Below are positions 10,457-21,500 of a DNA stretch of 64,000 nt, in pieces. The DNA is from Armigeres subalbatus (Eukaryota > Arthropoda > Insecta > Diptera > Culicidae), in NCBI RefSeq assembly GCF_024139115.2, contig NC_085140.1, forward strand, positions 28,445,806 to 28,509,805, in the 5' to 3' direction. A model generated the notes under the pieces. The model made no database searches and had not been told where the DNA came from. It worked only from the letters and a program-made list of their open reading frames with translations. A program made the position numbers and the translations under genes. The stretch's first letter is position 1, and each line of letters begins with the position of its first letter.

Positions 10457-11169
10457 TCGAGTGATTCAAATTTGACTTTTTTGCCCCCTATGTTTAAGTT
10501 TAAACGATTGTGTTTACCATTTTAATAGACTGCCCAAATTTTAAACTAATTTGGATGTTTTTTGAATGTGCACACTTCATTTGAAGTTAATTAAGAAATT
10601 TCTATGGAAATCGATACTTAAGTGAAAGGCTGTTCCGTGAGGTGAGCTTAAGCTTGAGCTTGTGAAAGACCGTTCCGTGCAGTGGCCCATAAACTAATTG
10701 ATTATAATCAACGCGTCGACTTCATAGAACACTTCCTAAACTGAAAGTCAGTTGTTGTTGCGAAGCGATTTGACGTTTATAAGTAAAGCTATAAAGAAAA
10801 CAAAAATGCTCATTATTGATATTGATGTTATTCTTTTACGTATTAAATAGAATTTCCCACGATTCAGTATTTTATTGACAACTTTTCTTGCCAGCGTCAA
10901 AATGTTTCGCAACAAAGACGATCAATTCCCGTGCTAAATTTCCTATTTTACCAATGTGTTCATACATTTTTAGAGTCTAACGGGTAACGTTGCGCAAAGG
11001 CTTTATACAAAAGATACTGTTTGCATATTAAATTTCATACAAACTTCAAACTGCTCGTGCTCAGTCAAATTACAACCAAACTAGCTAAAAAATTAGGAGG
11101 CTTATTAAAATAGGAAATGTCATCGATTTAGCGTAGGGATCCGAAAAAGTCAAAATTTGAATCACTCTA
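10457..11169. mobile_element. hAT-type MITE (713 bp), ATGCCCAA target duplication
   Basis: ATGCCCAA occurs immediately outside both ends (10449-10456 and 11170-11177). The termini are TCGAGTGATTCAAATTTGAC and, inward from the right, TAGAGTGATTCAAATTTTGA, followed by CTTTTT and a poly-C/GGATCC stretch. An 8-bp duplication and a TAGAGTG-like terminus fit the hAT superfamily. No transposase frame. Inside, near 10623-10685, GTGAAAGRCYGTTCCGTG is duplicated. Confidence 0.85.
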
Positions 11170-11177
11170 ATGCCCAA

Positions 11178-11432
11178 CCTATACCATTTTATTTGGCTGG
11201 GAAACGGTTTGAAACGCAAGTTTTGTTAAAAACAAAGTTTCCCATGCCAAGACAAAGTGGATCTGTTGGGCACTAAAACTGACAAGCAAGCGCTCTGTTG
11301 ACTACTCGTAATTTATGTTTGACAATCAAAAAAGGACAATTTCCCTTCATAAATTCTTTCTTTACACTGCAAAAATCAACTCACTTTATAATTTCTTTCA
11401 CTCAAATCCGCCTTTACGTAGAAGAAGCGAAT
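11178..11432. other. No gene recognised
   Basis: Unassigned spacer between the MITE and the small satellite block. Confidence 0.4.
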
Positions 11433-11436
11433 TTAT

Positions 11437-11612
11437 TTCATTCGAGCCTCTTGAAAGGAGGCTTCCGAGCCTTTTGAAAGGAAGCTTCCGAGCCTCTTGA
11501 AAGGAGGCTTCCGAGCCTCTTGAAAGAAAGCTTCCGAGCCTCTTGAAAGGACGCTTTCGAGCCTCTTAAGAGGAAGCTTCCGATCCTCTTGAAAGGAGGC
11601 TTCCGAGCCTTG
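11437..11612 (-). repeat. Small block of the 23-bp satellite, inverted
   Basis: About seven units of GAGCCTCTTGAAAGGAGGCTTCC, the reverse complement of the unit that forms the array starting at 18577. Units vary at a few positions (GGAAGC for GGAGGC). It is 7 kb away from the main array, in the opposite orientation. Confidence 0.9.
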
Positions 11613-11938
11613 AACTATTGATCCATATTCACCTGTCATTTGTTCACTTTAACACTCAATTCAGATACATTTGACTGCTGCTCATTGATCGACTTCTTCC
11701 ACATACAGAGTGCTAGAATTTTTTTTCCTACGGAATCTAAGCTCTATATAAATTTTCTTCGACAGAAATGTTTTCTGTTCTGTTAATTTCATGGACTCAA
11801 TTTATAGCTCACAATCTTTCAGAACTTTCACTTCAGCGATCTGCGTTGTTCTGATTTTTTTTTCTCTCTTCCAACTAAAATGTATCTAACTTATGCTGCT
11901 CCTTCAGAAACTTCTAATTTTAACGTAAACCGTGACTT

Positions 11939-12617
11939 AGTAGGGGAGAACAGTTCAAAATACACTCCTCATACTTTTACGATGTTTTTACCAACAAGAA
12001 TATCGAACCATTTCAACGTGTAGATGCACAATTTACCAAACCAGCTACATTTCACAATGATCTCCTATTCAACATGGTTTTTATGACTTTCGCATTTTAA
12101 CGCATTTTAAAAATGTTTCGAAAATGAGGCTGGGGCAAAACGCCCGAATGGTGGTGTACAATGACTCAATTGAATGTAAAATAATGGTGAACGCATGGTT
12201 GCTTGTTTTTTCTTAATAAATTAAACAACAATCTTACGGAAGATCGCAACTCGTTGAATTTAAGTGAATATGGGAGAGTCCCCACAGAGAAGTGTTCAAG
12301 CTCATTTTGTGTTTTGGACCACACAGCTTTGTAGAACAAGTTGAAATGCATCATCAGAACCAGTGCTCCCAGCGTGTAAAGCTTTTTAAAAGAAATGTAT
12401 CATGAGGTATAGCCTCCAGAATCAGTTCTTTATCATGACAGCTTGCGAAAAAAGTCTCTCACGGTATCCTACATATCGTATATGTATACAGAGATGATAA
12501 GTGAGCGACTTTCTCATTATCTTTTGGATTAAATCCTTGCGTACAACAGATTATAAGAAAGATTTTAAGAATGACGCCATTTTGCCCCGTGGGTACGTTA
12601 TGCACTGTTCTCCCCTG
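11939..12617. mobile_element. MITE with GGGGAGAACAGT termini
   Basis: The left end AGTAGGGGAGAACAGTTCAA and the right end, inward, AGCAGGGGAGAACAGTGCAT are inverted copies. The interior part 12310-12480 is related, in opposite orientation, to 40165-40330 (shared phrases GATGATGCATTTCAACTTGT and ACCGTGAGAGAC). There is no coding frame. Confidence 0.65.
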
Positions 12618-15600
12618 CTTGATTTGTCACTAATAACATTTTTTTATTTTATTTTATTTTTTGAACTGGTTTGGTTTCTGACCGACATAGCATTTTATCT
12701 ATCGATCCACCATTCAAGTTGTACCGATGTTTGAAGGGGAACTGAACATTCATCTCATCGCGAAACAAAGAAATACATCATCAATTTTATCGCTTCTTTT
12801 TGCTAACAAAAATACAAAAATAAGAAACAAATCGAATTCTTTTTCGTTGTTTTGTTTTTCGGAGCTATAAGAAGAAATCCAGGAGCAGGCCTAAGAGCTG
12901 TCCTGCAGGCCTGATGTTGCAGGCCTAAGAGTTTTTTCTGCACCTGTGTGTTCCTTCTTTCCATTGTTGGCATGCTGAAATGAAGGATGAAGATTTTCAT
13001 ATGAGGTTCGGTTGCATTTTCAGAAACGGAACCACAAACGTCGTAGCTACGAAGCAACTATGACTGCAAAATATTTGAATATTTAGTTTCAATTTATTTC
13101 CCAAACTAACAAAGTTCTTAGTTCTTATATTTGGATATCATTTGAAAAAGATGAACAGAAGTCGAACTGATATCTGTCGTTTTCTTTTTTGTATAAAAAT
13201 CAAAGAACCGTATCACAACCCATCAAGTTTCACCTTAACTCGGGTGTCGGATTGGCTGTCTCTATTACGTCCCCGATGGAAAATCTCAGCTAGCTCAATC
13301 GAACAAAAGTCCCACTGGAAGGTGGGTCGACATGTAACAAGAAGCACTTCCAGTGTCGTTCTTGATTGCAAAAATTGCGCCAGAAAATGACAAACGTGAC
13401 TACAGAATACTCAAGCCTTTGTAAGGCTCACCAGTGTGGGGGAGTCTGAGTTTGTATTATTTCCGTTCTTGACTTGAACTGGCAGTGAAATGTTATTAGA
13501 CATGGTGGTGGTCTCCTCGGACCGATTCGGGTCGAATGCAACTGGTGAAAACGCTCGAGAACGGAAGGCAGCCAGCCGGGAAAAACGAGCACAGAAAACA
13601 TAGATTGGATGAAGCGAATAAAGTCATCTTCGATTACACCAGCAGGGACTTAATGTTGCCTCCCACTGCCGACCGTCAGAATCGGAAAATCCCTTTTACA
13701 ATGAATCGAATTGATGGGAGTGTATGTAGCAAGGTATGTAATGCCGGTTACAAACGTACGAGACGGGAAAGTTGTTTCGCGTTACAGCTTTCTATAGCTC
13801 TGGCTTGGTGAGAACATCAAATTCGCTTGTTCGACCGAGTGTACGTTATGAATGTGAACATACGTGCATTTGTAGGTACAATGGCATACGGGGCGGCATG
13901 TAGCAAGAATATCTTTCGTCCGTCTAGTCGACTTTGGAGTGGGAGGGCTTTGTGCGAACGTGTCTGGAGTGTCGATTGGAAAACTGTTCTTCCGCTACCC
14001 GGCATCGCATCGACGGCAGTCAGCGCGATTCAACAAGTTATGACTCTGAGTGTTGTAGATTGTGTGGATGATGCTGATGGTTGTAGGTGTTGCGAGACTT
14101 AAGATAACCAGTCAGTGGAGTGAATTTTTCTATGCTACCGAACCGAACCACGTATGCGGCAAACAAAGTGGCGTGCAGTAATAACGGATGCTACGCGTTC
14201 GTGTTGTATTCTAGTGTCGAATTGTAATCCTATTTAGGCCTGTTCTGTTGGAAAAATTGGTACAATTCAAAACGAATACTTCGGTCGAACTAATCTTTAT
14301 GGATTACAATCGCTAATGGCTCATAGGATAGAATTATGAATATTCTTGACCACCTTCTAATTGGTGAGATGTGCCTCGAGTTCAACGAGAAGACGATAGG
14401 TTCGGGCGCCGATTCAACCCAGTAACATTTAGGTTTTATAATGGCTTCCAAGCACTCTTGTAGAGTAGCCTTCAAGACCGTTGAAAAATTGAAAATGTTA
14501 CTTGGGCTAGAAGATCCAGCTCGTTGAAGAACTTGGAACTTGGAACTTAGACAGCGGATCTTCCGGAAGATGACCGCGTAGATGAGTAGTAAACGGCCAT
14601 CAATGCTACTTTTAACAAAAACAGCGAGAACAACCTGACATTCAACATTATAGATAATATACATAATATGTATATTTAATGAAGTACAAATGGAGAAAAA
14701 AAAGTCGGAACTTATCTTTAATCTACTTCAGCGTTTACCTAATTTAAACTATACTTCAGAACGCCATAAAAAAAACAAAAAATAATACTTCTACTTGTAT
14801 AACGAGTCGACATAATTGAAATTCGTCGTTTCCAGTTCGCAGCAACTAATACAACCCGCAGTTCAGCTGTGCCCTGTAAAAGGCACACGCAAAGCACCGG
14901 AAGACACATTTCACCGAACCGTGGCTATGAATAGGTCACACAGCCAGGAAGTGTGGTGCAATCAGCTCCATAAAGCAAACATACCACCCACGGGGAACGA
15001 ACCATAGGTTGACCCGGTAGTCATTTCAGCCTTCCTATTTCAGGATCCTTAATACGCTCCATTTTCGTTCAGCGAGCGAACGCCACCGCCACCACACCCC
15101 CAGAGGGAGCACAGGTGGCTGCTGATGAGCCTGGTTGTGACTTTCGGCTGCACAGCAGCAGCGGGGGGTACCATTTGAACTGTGTTGCTCCAGTTTGTAG
15201 CGGTTGCTTCTAGCATTGATATCTTTATTTTGCTGGATGAGAGTGAAATAAAGTTGGTCTAGCCTGAATGGATGTTTATAAAGTAAAAATTTGTGTGGAT
15301 TTGTGTTCCTGTGAGCTGATTCAAAAGGATGATGATTTCATTTTTTTTTTTTGAAAATTCACGAAGGCTACGGAAAATATATTATGTAGTTAATAAAACA
15401 AATGTAAACGCGTTGGTAAAAGGTTAAAAAATCATTAGCAATGATGCGAGTCAACCTTCTTCTAATCTAAATCAAACAATTCAATAGATCACATCTCGGG
15501 TCGCATTTTCAAATAACATCAAAACAGTTTCCCACCCATTCTCCTTGATTTGGTTGGCTGAAGATACTTTGATGTGAAGGTGCGCCATGTGTTACCACGA

Positions 15601-16202
15601 GAAGGTGAATCTACCCTTACACAGAGCGTCTGAAAACAACGATGGTAGAGTTGCCGTCGACATCGTCCTTGTCGCTGTTGGAGCAACAGATTAAAGAACA
15701 AGGTAACTTCTACGGATCACTGAAATGTTCACAGTCCTATTATCTGAACGTTGCCGTGTGTTGACTGATTCTCCGTAACCGTGAACGAAAGCTACACAAA
15801 CTCAAATTTATGCAACCACCCGAGCAGACTAGAGGTGGGCAATTCGGTTCATGTTAAGCGAAAGCGATTCAGATATGTTTCGCGCCCAAAAAGGAACAGC
15901 TCTTTCGATTGATTGAGTAGTAGTAAATTATTTATTCGTTTTCCATCGCTGATTACTGTTTTTGCTCATGCTTGTAAGATACAATAACATAAAAAGACTA
16001 TCATTGCATTCTAGGGAATTCGATCTCATTATTGCCATTATTTTACTTTATACAATTATTTTTTCTAACATAAAGAATAATGGTAGCCAAAAAATCGAAT
16101 TAAACATCAGCCTGAGAGCAAATTGAAGAATCTTATGCAAGACATAGCAAGGTTTATTTAACTAAAAGATAAGTAAAGCAAAAATTCAATTATCTTCTTC
16201 TT
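12618..16202. other. Unassigned 3.6 kb, probably intronic or intergenic
   Basis: No exon, RNA gene or terminal-repeat element could be supported here. Open frames at 13536-13811, 13827-14102 and 14290-14664 (minus) have no motif I recognise and no splice context. The segment 13240-14200 is less AT-rich than its surroundings and may be old coding or mobile sequence. Confidence 0.4.
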
Positions 16203-16462
16203 CTTATATATAAAAATGAAATGGTCTGTGTTCGTATCCGCATAACTCGAAAACGGCTGGATGGATTTTTTTCATTCCTTCAGCAAAAATATTCGTTATT
16301 GTTTCCGACGGGTTTATACAATATTCCCTCATGCGAAAATTATTAATAAAGTTGAGTAAATCGTGAAAAACTAAAATTTAGATTCGTATGGAAATTTCGC
16401 ATGGGCAGTTCACTGGGCGCATTTTCGCCTACTATGCAGGACAACGTCTGCCGGGTCGACTA
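16203..16462 (+). mobile_element. Non-autonomous Helitron-like element
   Basis: Begins TCTTATATATAAAAATGAAA, like the TC...TATATAAAAATGAA starts common in insect non-autonomous Helitrons. Ends ACGTCTGCCGGGTCGACTAGT, with the CTAG-type end expected of a Helitron. No terminal inverted repeats and no clear target duplication, as expected. A related element on the other strand is at 39212-39465. Confidence 0.55.
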
Positions 16463-17043
16463 GTTGTTTATAAATGATAAGAAAATGACAATTGCTCACC
16501 CCTTGGCATTACACCTGCTTCCGGCGAAAAATGCGCTGGAAAGTTTATGCATCCGTTGTTGAAACGTCACTCAGAGTAATTATAGTTTCATAAACAAAGG
16601 GATATGAAATTCGCAAACACCCTGCACCAACATTCGGAGTGCAGTGCTCAGGAAGTTTATATTTCTTCGTATGGAAAATAAGCGGAAAACCGGAAGGGAA
16701 ATGCTGTCTCTCGAATTACCGAAAGTTTAATATTTATGTTCGAGTCTGTGTCTGCTGAGTGCGCATTTTGTGTCTCATGGCGTTACTCTACTCATATGTA
16801 GCGGAATGCTTTTCTGGGGTAAATTTGTGATGAGTGCGAAATGCAGACCATTAGAAGGTTTGCAATGATTTTGCAATTATGGTTTCGTATGAATGCATAA
16901 GTTAACGAATTAACGGATTAACAAATGAATGGTTGAACAACTAATTAATAAATTGGAAATTTGCTAAACTGCGATACGACGTAAATCAAAACCAATATCA
17001 GACTTGACAAAGGACAGTCTCATATGTTTATTCATTTTAAAAA
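16463..17043. other. No gene recognised
   Basis: AT-rich unassigned sequence. Confidence 0.4.
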
Positions 17044-17545
17044 TAGGGTAAATGCTCCAATAGTGGAGGAATTAAGCACGTTCCAACACTATTCATTTTC
17101 CCAGAATAATATCGAATCTCATTTCACTTACCTTAATTATGCATTCGAAAGCTCTCCGCTTCTGTTTTAATAATAAAATGCTTGTGGTGAAAGAGAATTC
17201 ATTTTCAAGCCTAAAATTACGACTCTAATTACTGGTACAATGTTCCAATAGTTGCGATATTTCTTAATTTGCGTTCCTATAGTTGCAATCCATTGTTTTC
17301 TAATGGGACTCGCAACTATAGGAACACTACCGCAACTATTGGTGTACAGACGAAAACATGTTAGAGTATTTTGATGATATTTAACAGTTTACAAGGGCTA
17401 CTAAAGATATTGTGGCTCGGTTCGGAAACTGACAGATATACTAACTGATTGACAGTGTGGGTTGCTGCGATTGATTTGTAAGTTTTGAGTATACTATATC
17501 ACCGCAACTATAGGAACACCCACGACTATCGGAACTTTCACCCTA
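17044..17545. mobile_element. MITE with TAGGGT termini and repeated inner words
   Basis: The left end TAGGGTAAATGCTCCAATAG and the right end, inward, TAGGGTGAAAGTTCCGATAG match as inverted repeats. The possible duplication is TA. Inside, the word GTTCCTATAGTTGC occurs several times in both orientations (about 17225-17345 and 17495-17540), giving a strong inner hairpin. No coding frame. Confidence 0.75.
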
Positions 17546-17600
17546 GTAGTGAAGTAGTGAAGTTTTGTGACATAAGGCATTTGTCCGTTTAAGATTTAGT

Positions 17601-17886
17601 GGGTCTCCAGTTAGCCTTGTGAACAAAGGCGTAGGATTGCCAATTCGGAGATGGCGAGTTCGATTCTTGAACCGGTCTGGGATGTTTTCGGGTAGGAAAC
17701 ATTCTCGGATCCCTGGGCATAGGGTATCCATTTTACTTGCCACACAAGATACATATGCATGCATTGGCGGGCATTGAAACGCTCTCAATTAATAACAGAG
17801 GAAATGCTAATAGTATTCTAAGTTGTAAAGCAGACCAAGCTCCAGTTGGAGTGTATGGCCAAAGAAGAATGAGAAGAAATAGAGAA
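17601..17886 (+). mobile_element. tRNA-derived SINE
   Basis: The head 17601-17677 has an A-box-like stretch (TTAGCCTTGTG) and a B-box-like GAGTTCGATTCTTG. The body phrases GGCATAGGGTATCC, ACACAAGATACA and GAGGAAATGCTAATAG, and an AAGAAG-type tail, are those of a mosquito tRNA-derived SINE family as I know it. It abuts the 3' side of the R1-like remnant. Confidence 0.7.
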
Positions 17887-17888
17887 GA

Positions 17889-18540
17889 TTATAATATTGA
17901 AATAACAGACAAGAAAGTGAGAAAAACTTTTTCCTCATTTTTATTAAACATGATTGCGTTCCTCGTGCTTTCCTCTCGACACATTTCTTCAACCAAATTC
18001 TTCAAGCTAAAACCAGGTATTTCCCTGCGTAGTTCCTCAAACCTTGGACATATGAAGACCACGTTCCGCGGCGTATCTTCGATGTTCTCACATTCCGGAC
18101 ACAACAGTGAATTAGCAATCCAGAACCGATGTAGACATTTTCTAAACCATTAACGTAGGTTTACCTTACTGCGTTTTCTGTTAATCCACGTCGATAGGTT
18201 TGGAAAGATTTCACCGGTGGGTCCACCTTCCTTTCTCCCGCTCCGTACTATTCCATTCCTGCTGCCACCTCACCATCGAACGGGTTTTCACCAGAGATGG
18301 ATCTCTCTTACGTTTTTGGTGGCACTCCGCCATCTCTGGCATAACACTCGATGTCTTCCCTGGTGATGCAGATGGGCAACATCCCGGCGATAACGCATTC
18401 TGTCTCTGACGACACCGCGCTATACGCACTCCCGACTCGTATGGCCATCAGTCGGAACACACTTTTCAGCTTTTCACCCGACTCATGGTTCAGCGAATCG
18501 GTCATGATTCTACTCGAGATTTGCATCATTGCATGATTTC
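17889..18540 (-). pseudogene. R1-clade non-LTR ORF2 C-terminus, decayed
   Basis: Minus-strand frames give KLKSVFRLMAIRVGSAYSAV (about 18465-18406), then WQQEWNSTEREKGRWTHR (about 18264-18211), then CPECENIEDTPRNVVFICPR (about 18101-18042). This is the order of the R1-like C-terminus, including the CCHC-type knuckle after the RT. Frames shift between the pieces and stops occur, so it is dead. Its 5' side lies directly against the start of the 23-bp satellite at 18577, and its 3' side against a SINE. Confidence 0.8.
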
Positions 18541-18576
18541 TACGTCTTCTTCGTCGTTAAATTTATCGAAGTAACT

Positions 18577-21500
18577 TTCGGAAGCCTCCTTTCAAGAGAC
18601 TCGGAAGCCTCCTTTCAAGAGGCTCGGAAGCCTCCTTTCAAGAGGCTCGGAAGCCTCCTTTCAAGAGGCTCGGAAGCCTCCTTTCAAGAGGCTCGGAAGC
18701 CTCCTTTCAAGAGGCTCGGAAGCCTCCTTTCAAGAGGCTCGGAAGCCACCTTTCAAGAGGATGGAAAGGCTCGTTTCAAGAGGCTCGGATGCTTCCTTTC
18801 AAGAGGCCTCAAAACCTCCTTTCAAGAGGCTCTGGAAGCCTCCTTTCACGAGGCTCGGAATCCTCCTTTCAAAAGGCGCGGAACCCTCCTTTCAAGCGTC
18901 TCTGAAGCCTCCTCTCATGCTCCTCCGAAGCCTCCTTTCAAGAGGCTCGGAAGCCTCCTTTCAAGAGGCTCGGAAGCCTCCTTTCAAGAGGCTCGGAAGC
19001 CTCCTTTCAAGAGGCTCGAAGCCTCCTTTCAAGAGCTGGAAGCCTCCTTTCAAGAGGCTCAGAAGCCTCCTTTCAAGAGGCTCGAGGCCTCCTTTCAAGA
19101 GGCTCAAGGCCTCCTTTAAAGAGGCACGAAGGCCTCCTTTCAAGAGGCTCAGAAGCCTCCTTTCAAGAGCTGGAAGCCTCCTTTCAAGAGGCCTGGAAGC
19201 CTCCTTTCAAAAGGCCTGGAAGCCTCCTTTCAAGAAGCCTGGAAGCCTCCTTTCAAGAGGCTCGGAAGCCTCCTTTAAAGAGGCTCGGAAGCCTCCTTTC
19301 AAGAGGCTCGGAAGCCTCCTTTCAAGAGGCTCGAAAGCCTCCTTTCAAGAGGCTCGGAAGACTCCTTTCAAGAGGCTCTGAAGCCTCCTTTCAAGAGGCA
19401 CGAAAGCCTCCTTTCAAGAGGCTCGGAAGCCTCCTTTCAAGAGGCTCGGAAGCCTCCTTTTAAGAGGCTCGGAAACCTCCTTTTAAGAGGCTCGGAATCC
19501 TCCTTTCAAGAGGCTCGGAAGCCTCCTTTCGAGGGGCTTGGAAGCCTTCTTTCGAGAGGCTCGGAAGCCTCCTTTCGAGAGGCTCGGAAGCCTCCTTTCG
19601 AGAGGCTCGGAAGCTTCCTTTCGAGAGGCTCGGAAGCTTCCTTTCAAGAGGCTCGGAAGCCTCCTTTCAAGAGGCTCGGAAGCCTCCTTTCAAGAGGCTC
19701 GGAAGCCTCCTATCAAGAGGATCGAAAGCCACCCTTCAACAGGCTCGGTAGCTTCCTTCAAGAGACTCGGAAGCCTGCTTTCAAGAGGCTCGGAAGCTTC
19801 CTTGCAAGATGCTCGGAAGTCTCCTTCGAAGAAGATCGGAAGCCTCCTTAAAAGAGGCTCAGAAGCCTCCTTTCAAGAGGCTCGGAAGCCTCCTTTCAAG
19901 AGGCCTCAAGCCTCCTTTCAAGAGCTGGAAGCCTCCTTTCAAGAGGCCTCAGGCCTCCTTTCAAGAGGCTCAGAAACCTCCTTTCAAGAGGCTCAGAAGC
20001 CTCCTTTCAAGAGGCTCGGAAGCCTCCTTTTAAGAGGCTCGGAAACCTCCTTTCAAGAGGCTCGGAAGCCTCCTTTCGAGAGGCTCGGAAGCCTCCTTTC
20101 GAGGGGCTTGGAAGCCTTCTTTCGAGAGGCTCGGAAGCCTCCTTTCGAGAGGCTCGGAAGCCTCCTTTCGAGAGGCTCGGAAGCTTCCTTTCAAGAGGCT
20201 CGGAAGCTTCCTTTCAAGAGGCTCGAAAACCTCCTTTCAAGAGGCTCGGAAGCCTCCTTTCACGAGGCTCGGAAGCCTCCTTTCAAGAGGCTCGGAACCC
20301 TCCTTTCAAGAGGCTCGGAAGCCTCCTTTCAAGAGGCTCGGAAGCCTCCTTTCAAGAGGTTCGGAAGCCTTCTTTCAAGAGGCTCGGAAGCCTCCTTTTA
20401 AGAGGCTCGGAAGCCTCCTTTCCAGAGGCTCGGAAGCCTCCTTTCCAGAGGCTCGGAAGCCTCCTTTCATGAGGCTCGGAAGCCTCCTTTCAAGAGGTTC
20501 GAAGCCTCCTTTCAAGACATACGGAAGCCTACTTTCAAGAGTCTCGAAGGCCTCCTTTCAAGAGGCCTGGAAGCCTCCTTTCAAAAGCCTCTGAACCTCC
20601 TTTCAAAAGCCTCTGAAGCCTCCTTTCAAGAGGCTCGGAAGCCTTCTTTCAAGAGGCTCGGAAGCCGCCTTTGAAGAGATTCGGAAGCCTTCTTTCAAGA
20701 GGCTCGAAAGCCTCCTTTCAAGAGGCTCGGAAGCCTCCTTTCAAGAGGCTCGGAAGCTTCCTTTCAAGAGGCTCGAAAGCCTCCTTTCAAGAGGCACGAA
20801 AGCCTCCTTTCAAGAGGCTCAGAAGCCTCCTTTCAAGAGGCCTCAGAAGCCTCCTTTAAGAGGCTCGAAACCTCCTTTAAGAGGCTCAGAATCCTCCTTT
20901 CGAGAGGCTCAGGAAGCCTCCTTTCGAGGGGCTTGGAAGCCTTCTTTCGAGAGAGGCTCAGAAGCCTCCTTTCGAGAGGCTCAGGAAGCCTCCTTTCGAG
21001 AGGCCTGGAAGCCTCCTTTCAAGAGGCTCAGGAAGCCTCCTTTCAAGAGGCTGGAAGCCTCCTTTCAAGAGGCCTGAAGCCTCCTTTCAAGAGGCTCGGA
21101 AGCCTCCTTTCAAGAGGATCGAAAGCCACCTTTCAAGAGGCTCGAAAGCCTCCTTTCAAGAGGCTCGGAAGCCTCCTTTCAAGAGGCTCTGAAGCCTCCT
21201 TTCAAGAGGCTCGGAAGCCTCCTTTCAAGAGGCTCGGAAGCCTCCTTGCAAGAGTCTCACAATCCTCCTCTCAAGAGGCTCCGAAGGCTCCTTTCAAGAG
21301 GCTCAGAAGCCTATTTTCAAGAGGATCATAAGCCTCCTTCCAAAAGGCTCGGAAGCCTCGTTTCATGATGATCGGAAGCCTCCTTTTAAGAACCTCGGAA
21401 GCCTTCTTTCAAGAGGATCGGAAGCCTCGTTTCAAGAGGCTCGGAAGCCTCGTTTCAGAAGCCTCGGATGATTCTTGCAAGAGGCGCAGAAGCCTTCTTT

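Noticed and set aside
13536..14102. Two adjoining 91-codon frames that could be exons
   Set aside because: No matching splice sites at their ends and no recognisable protein family. Left as unassigned.
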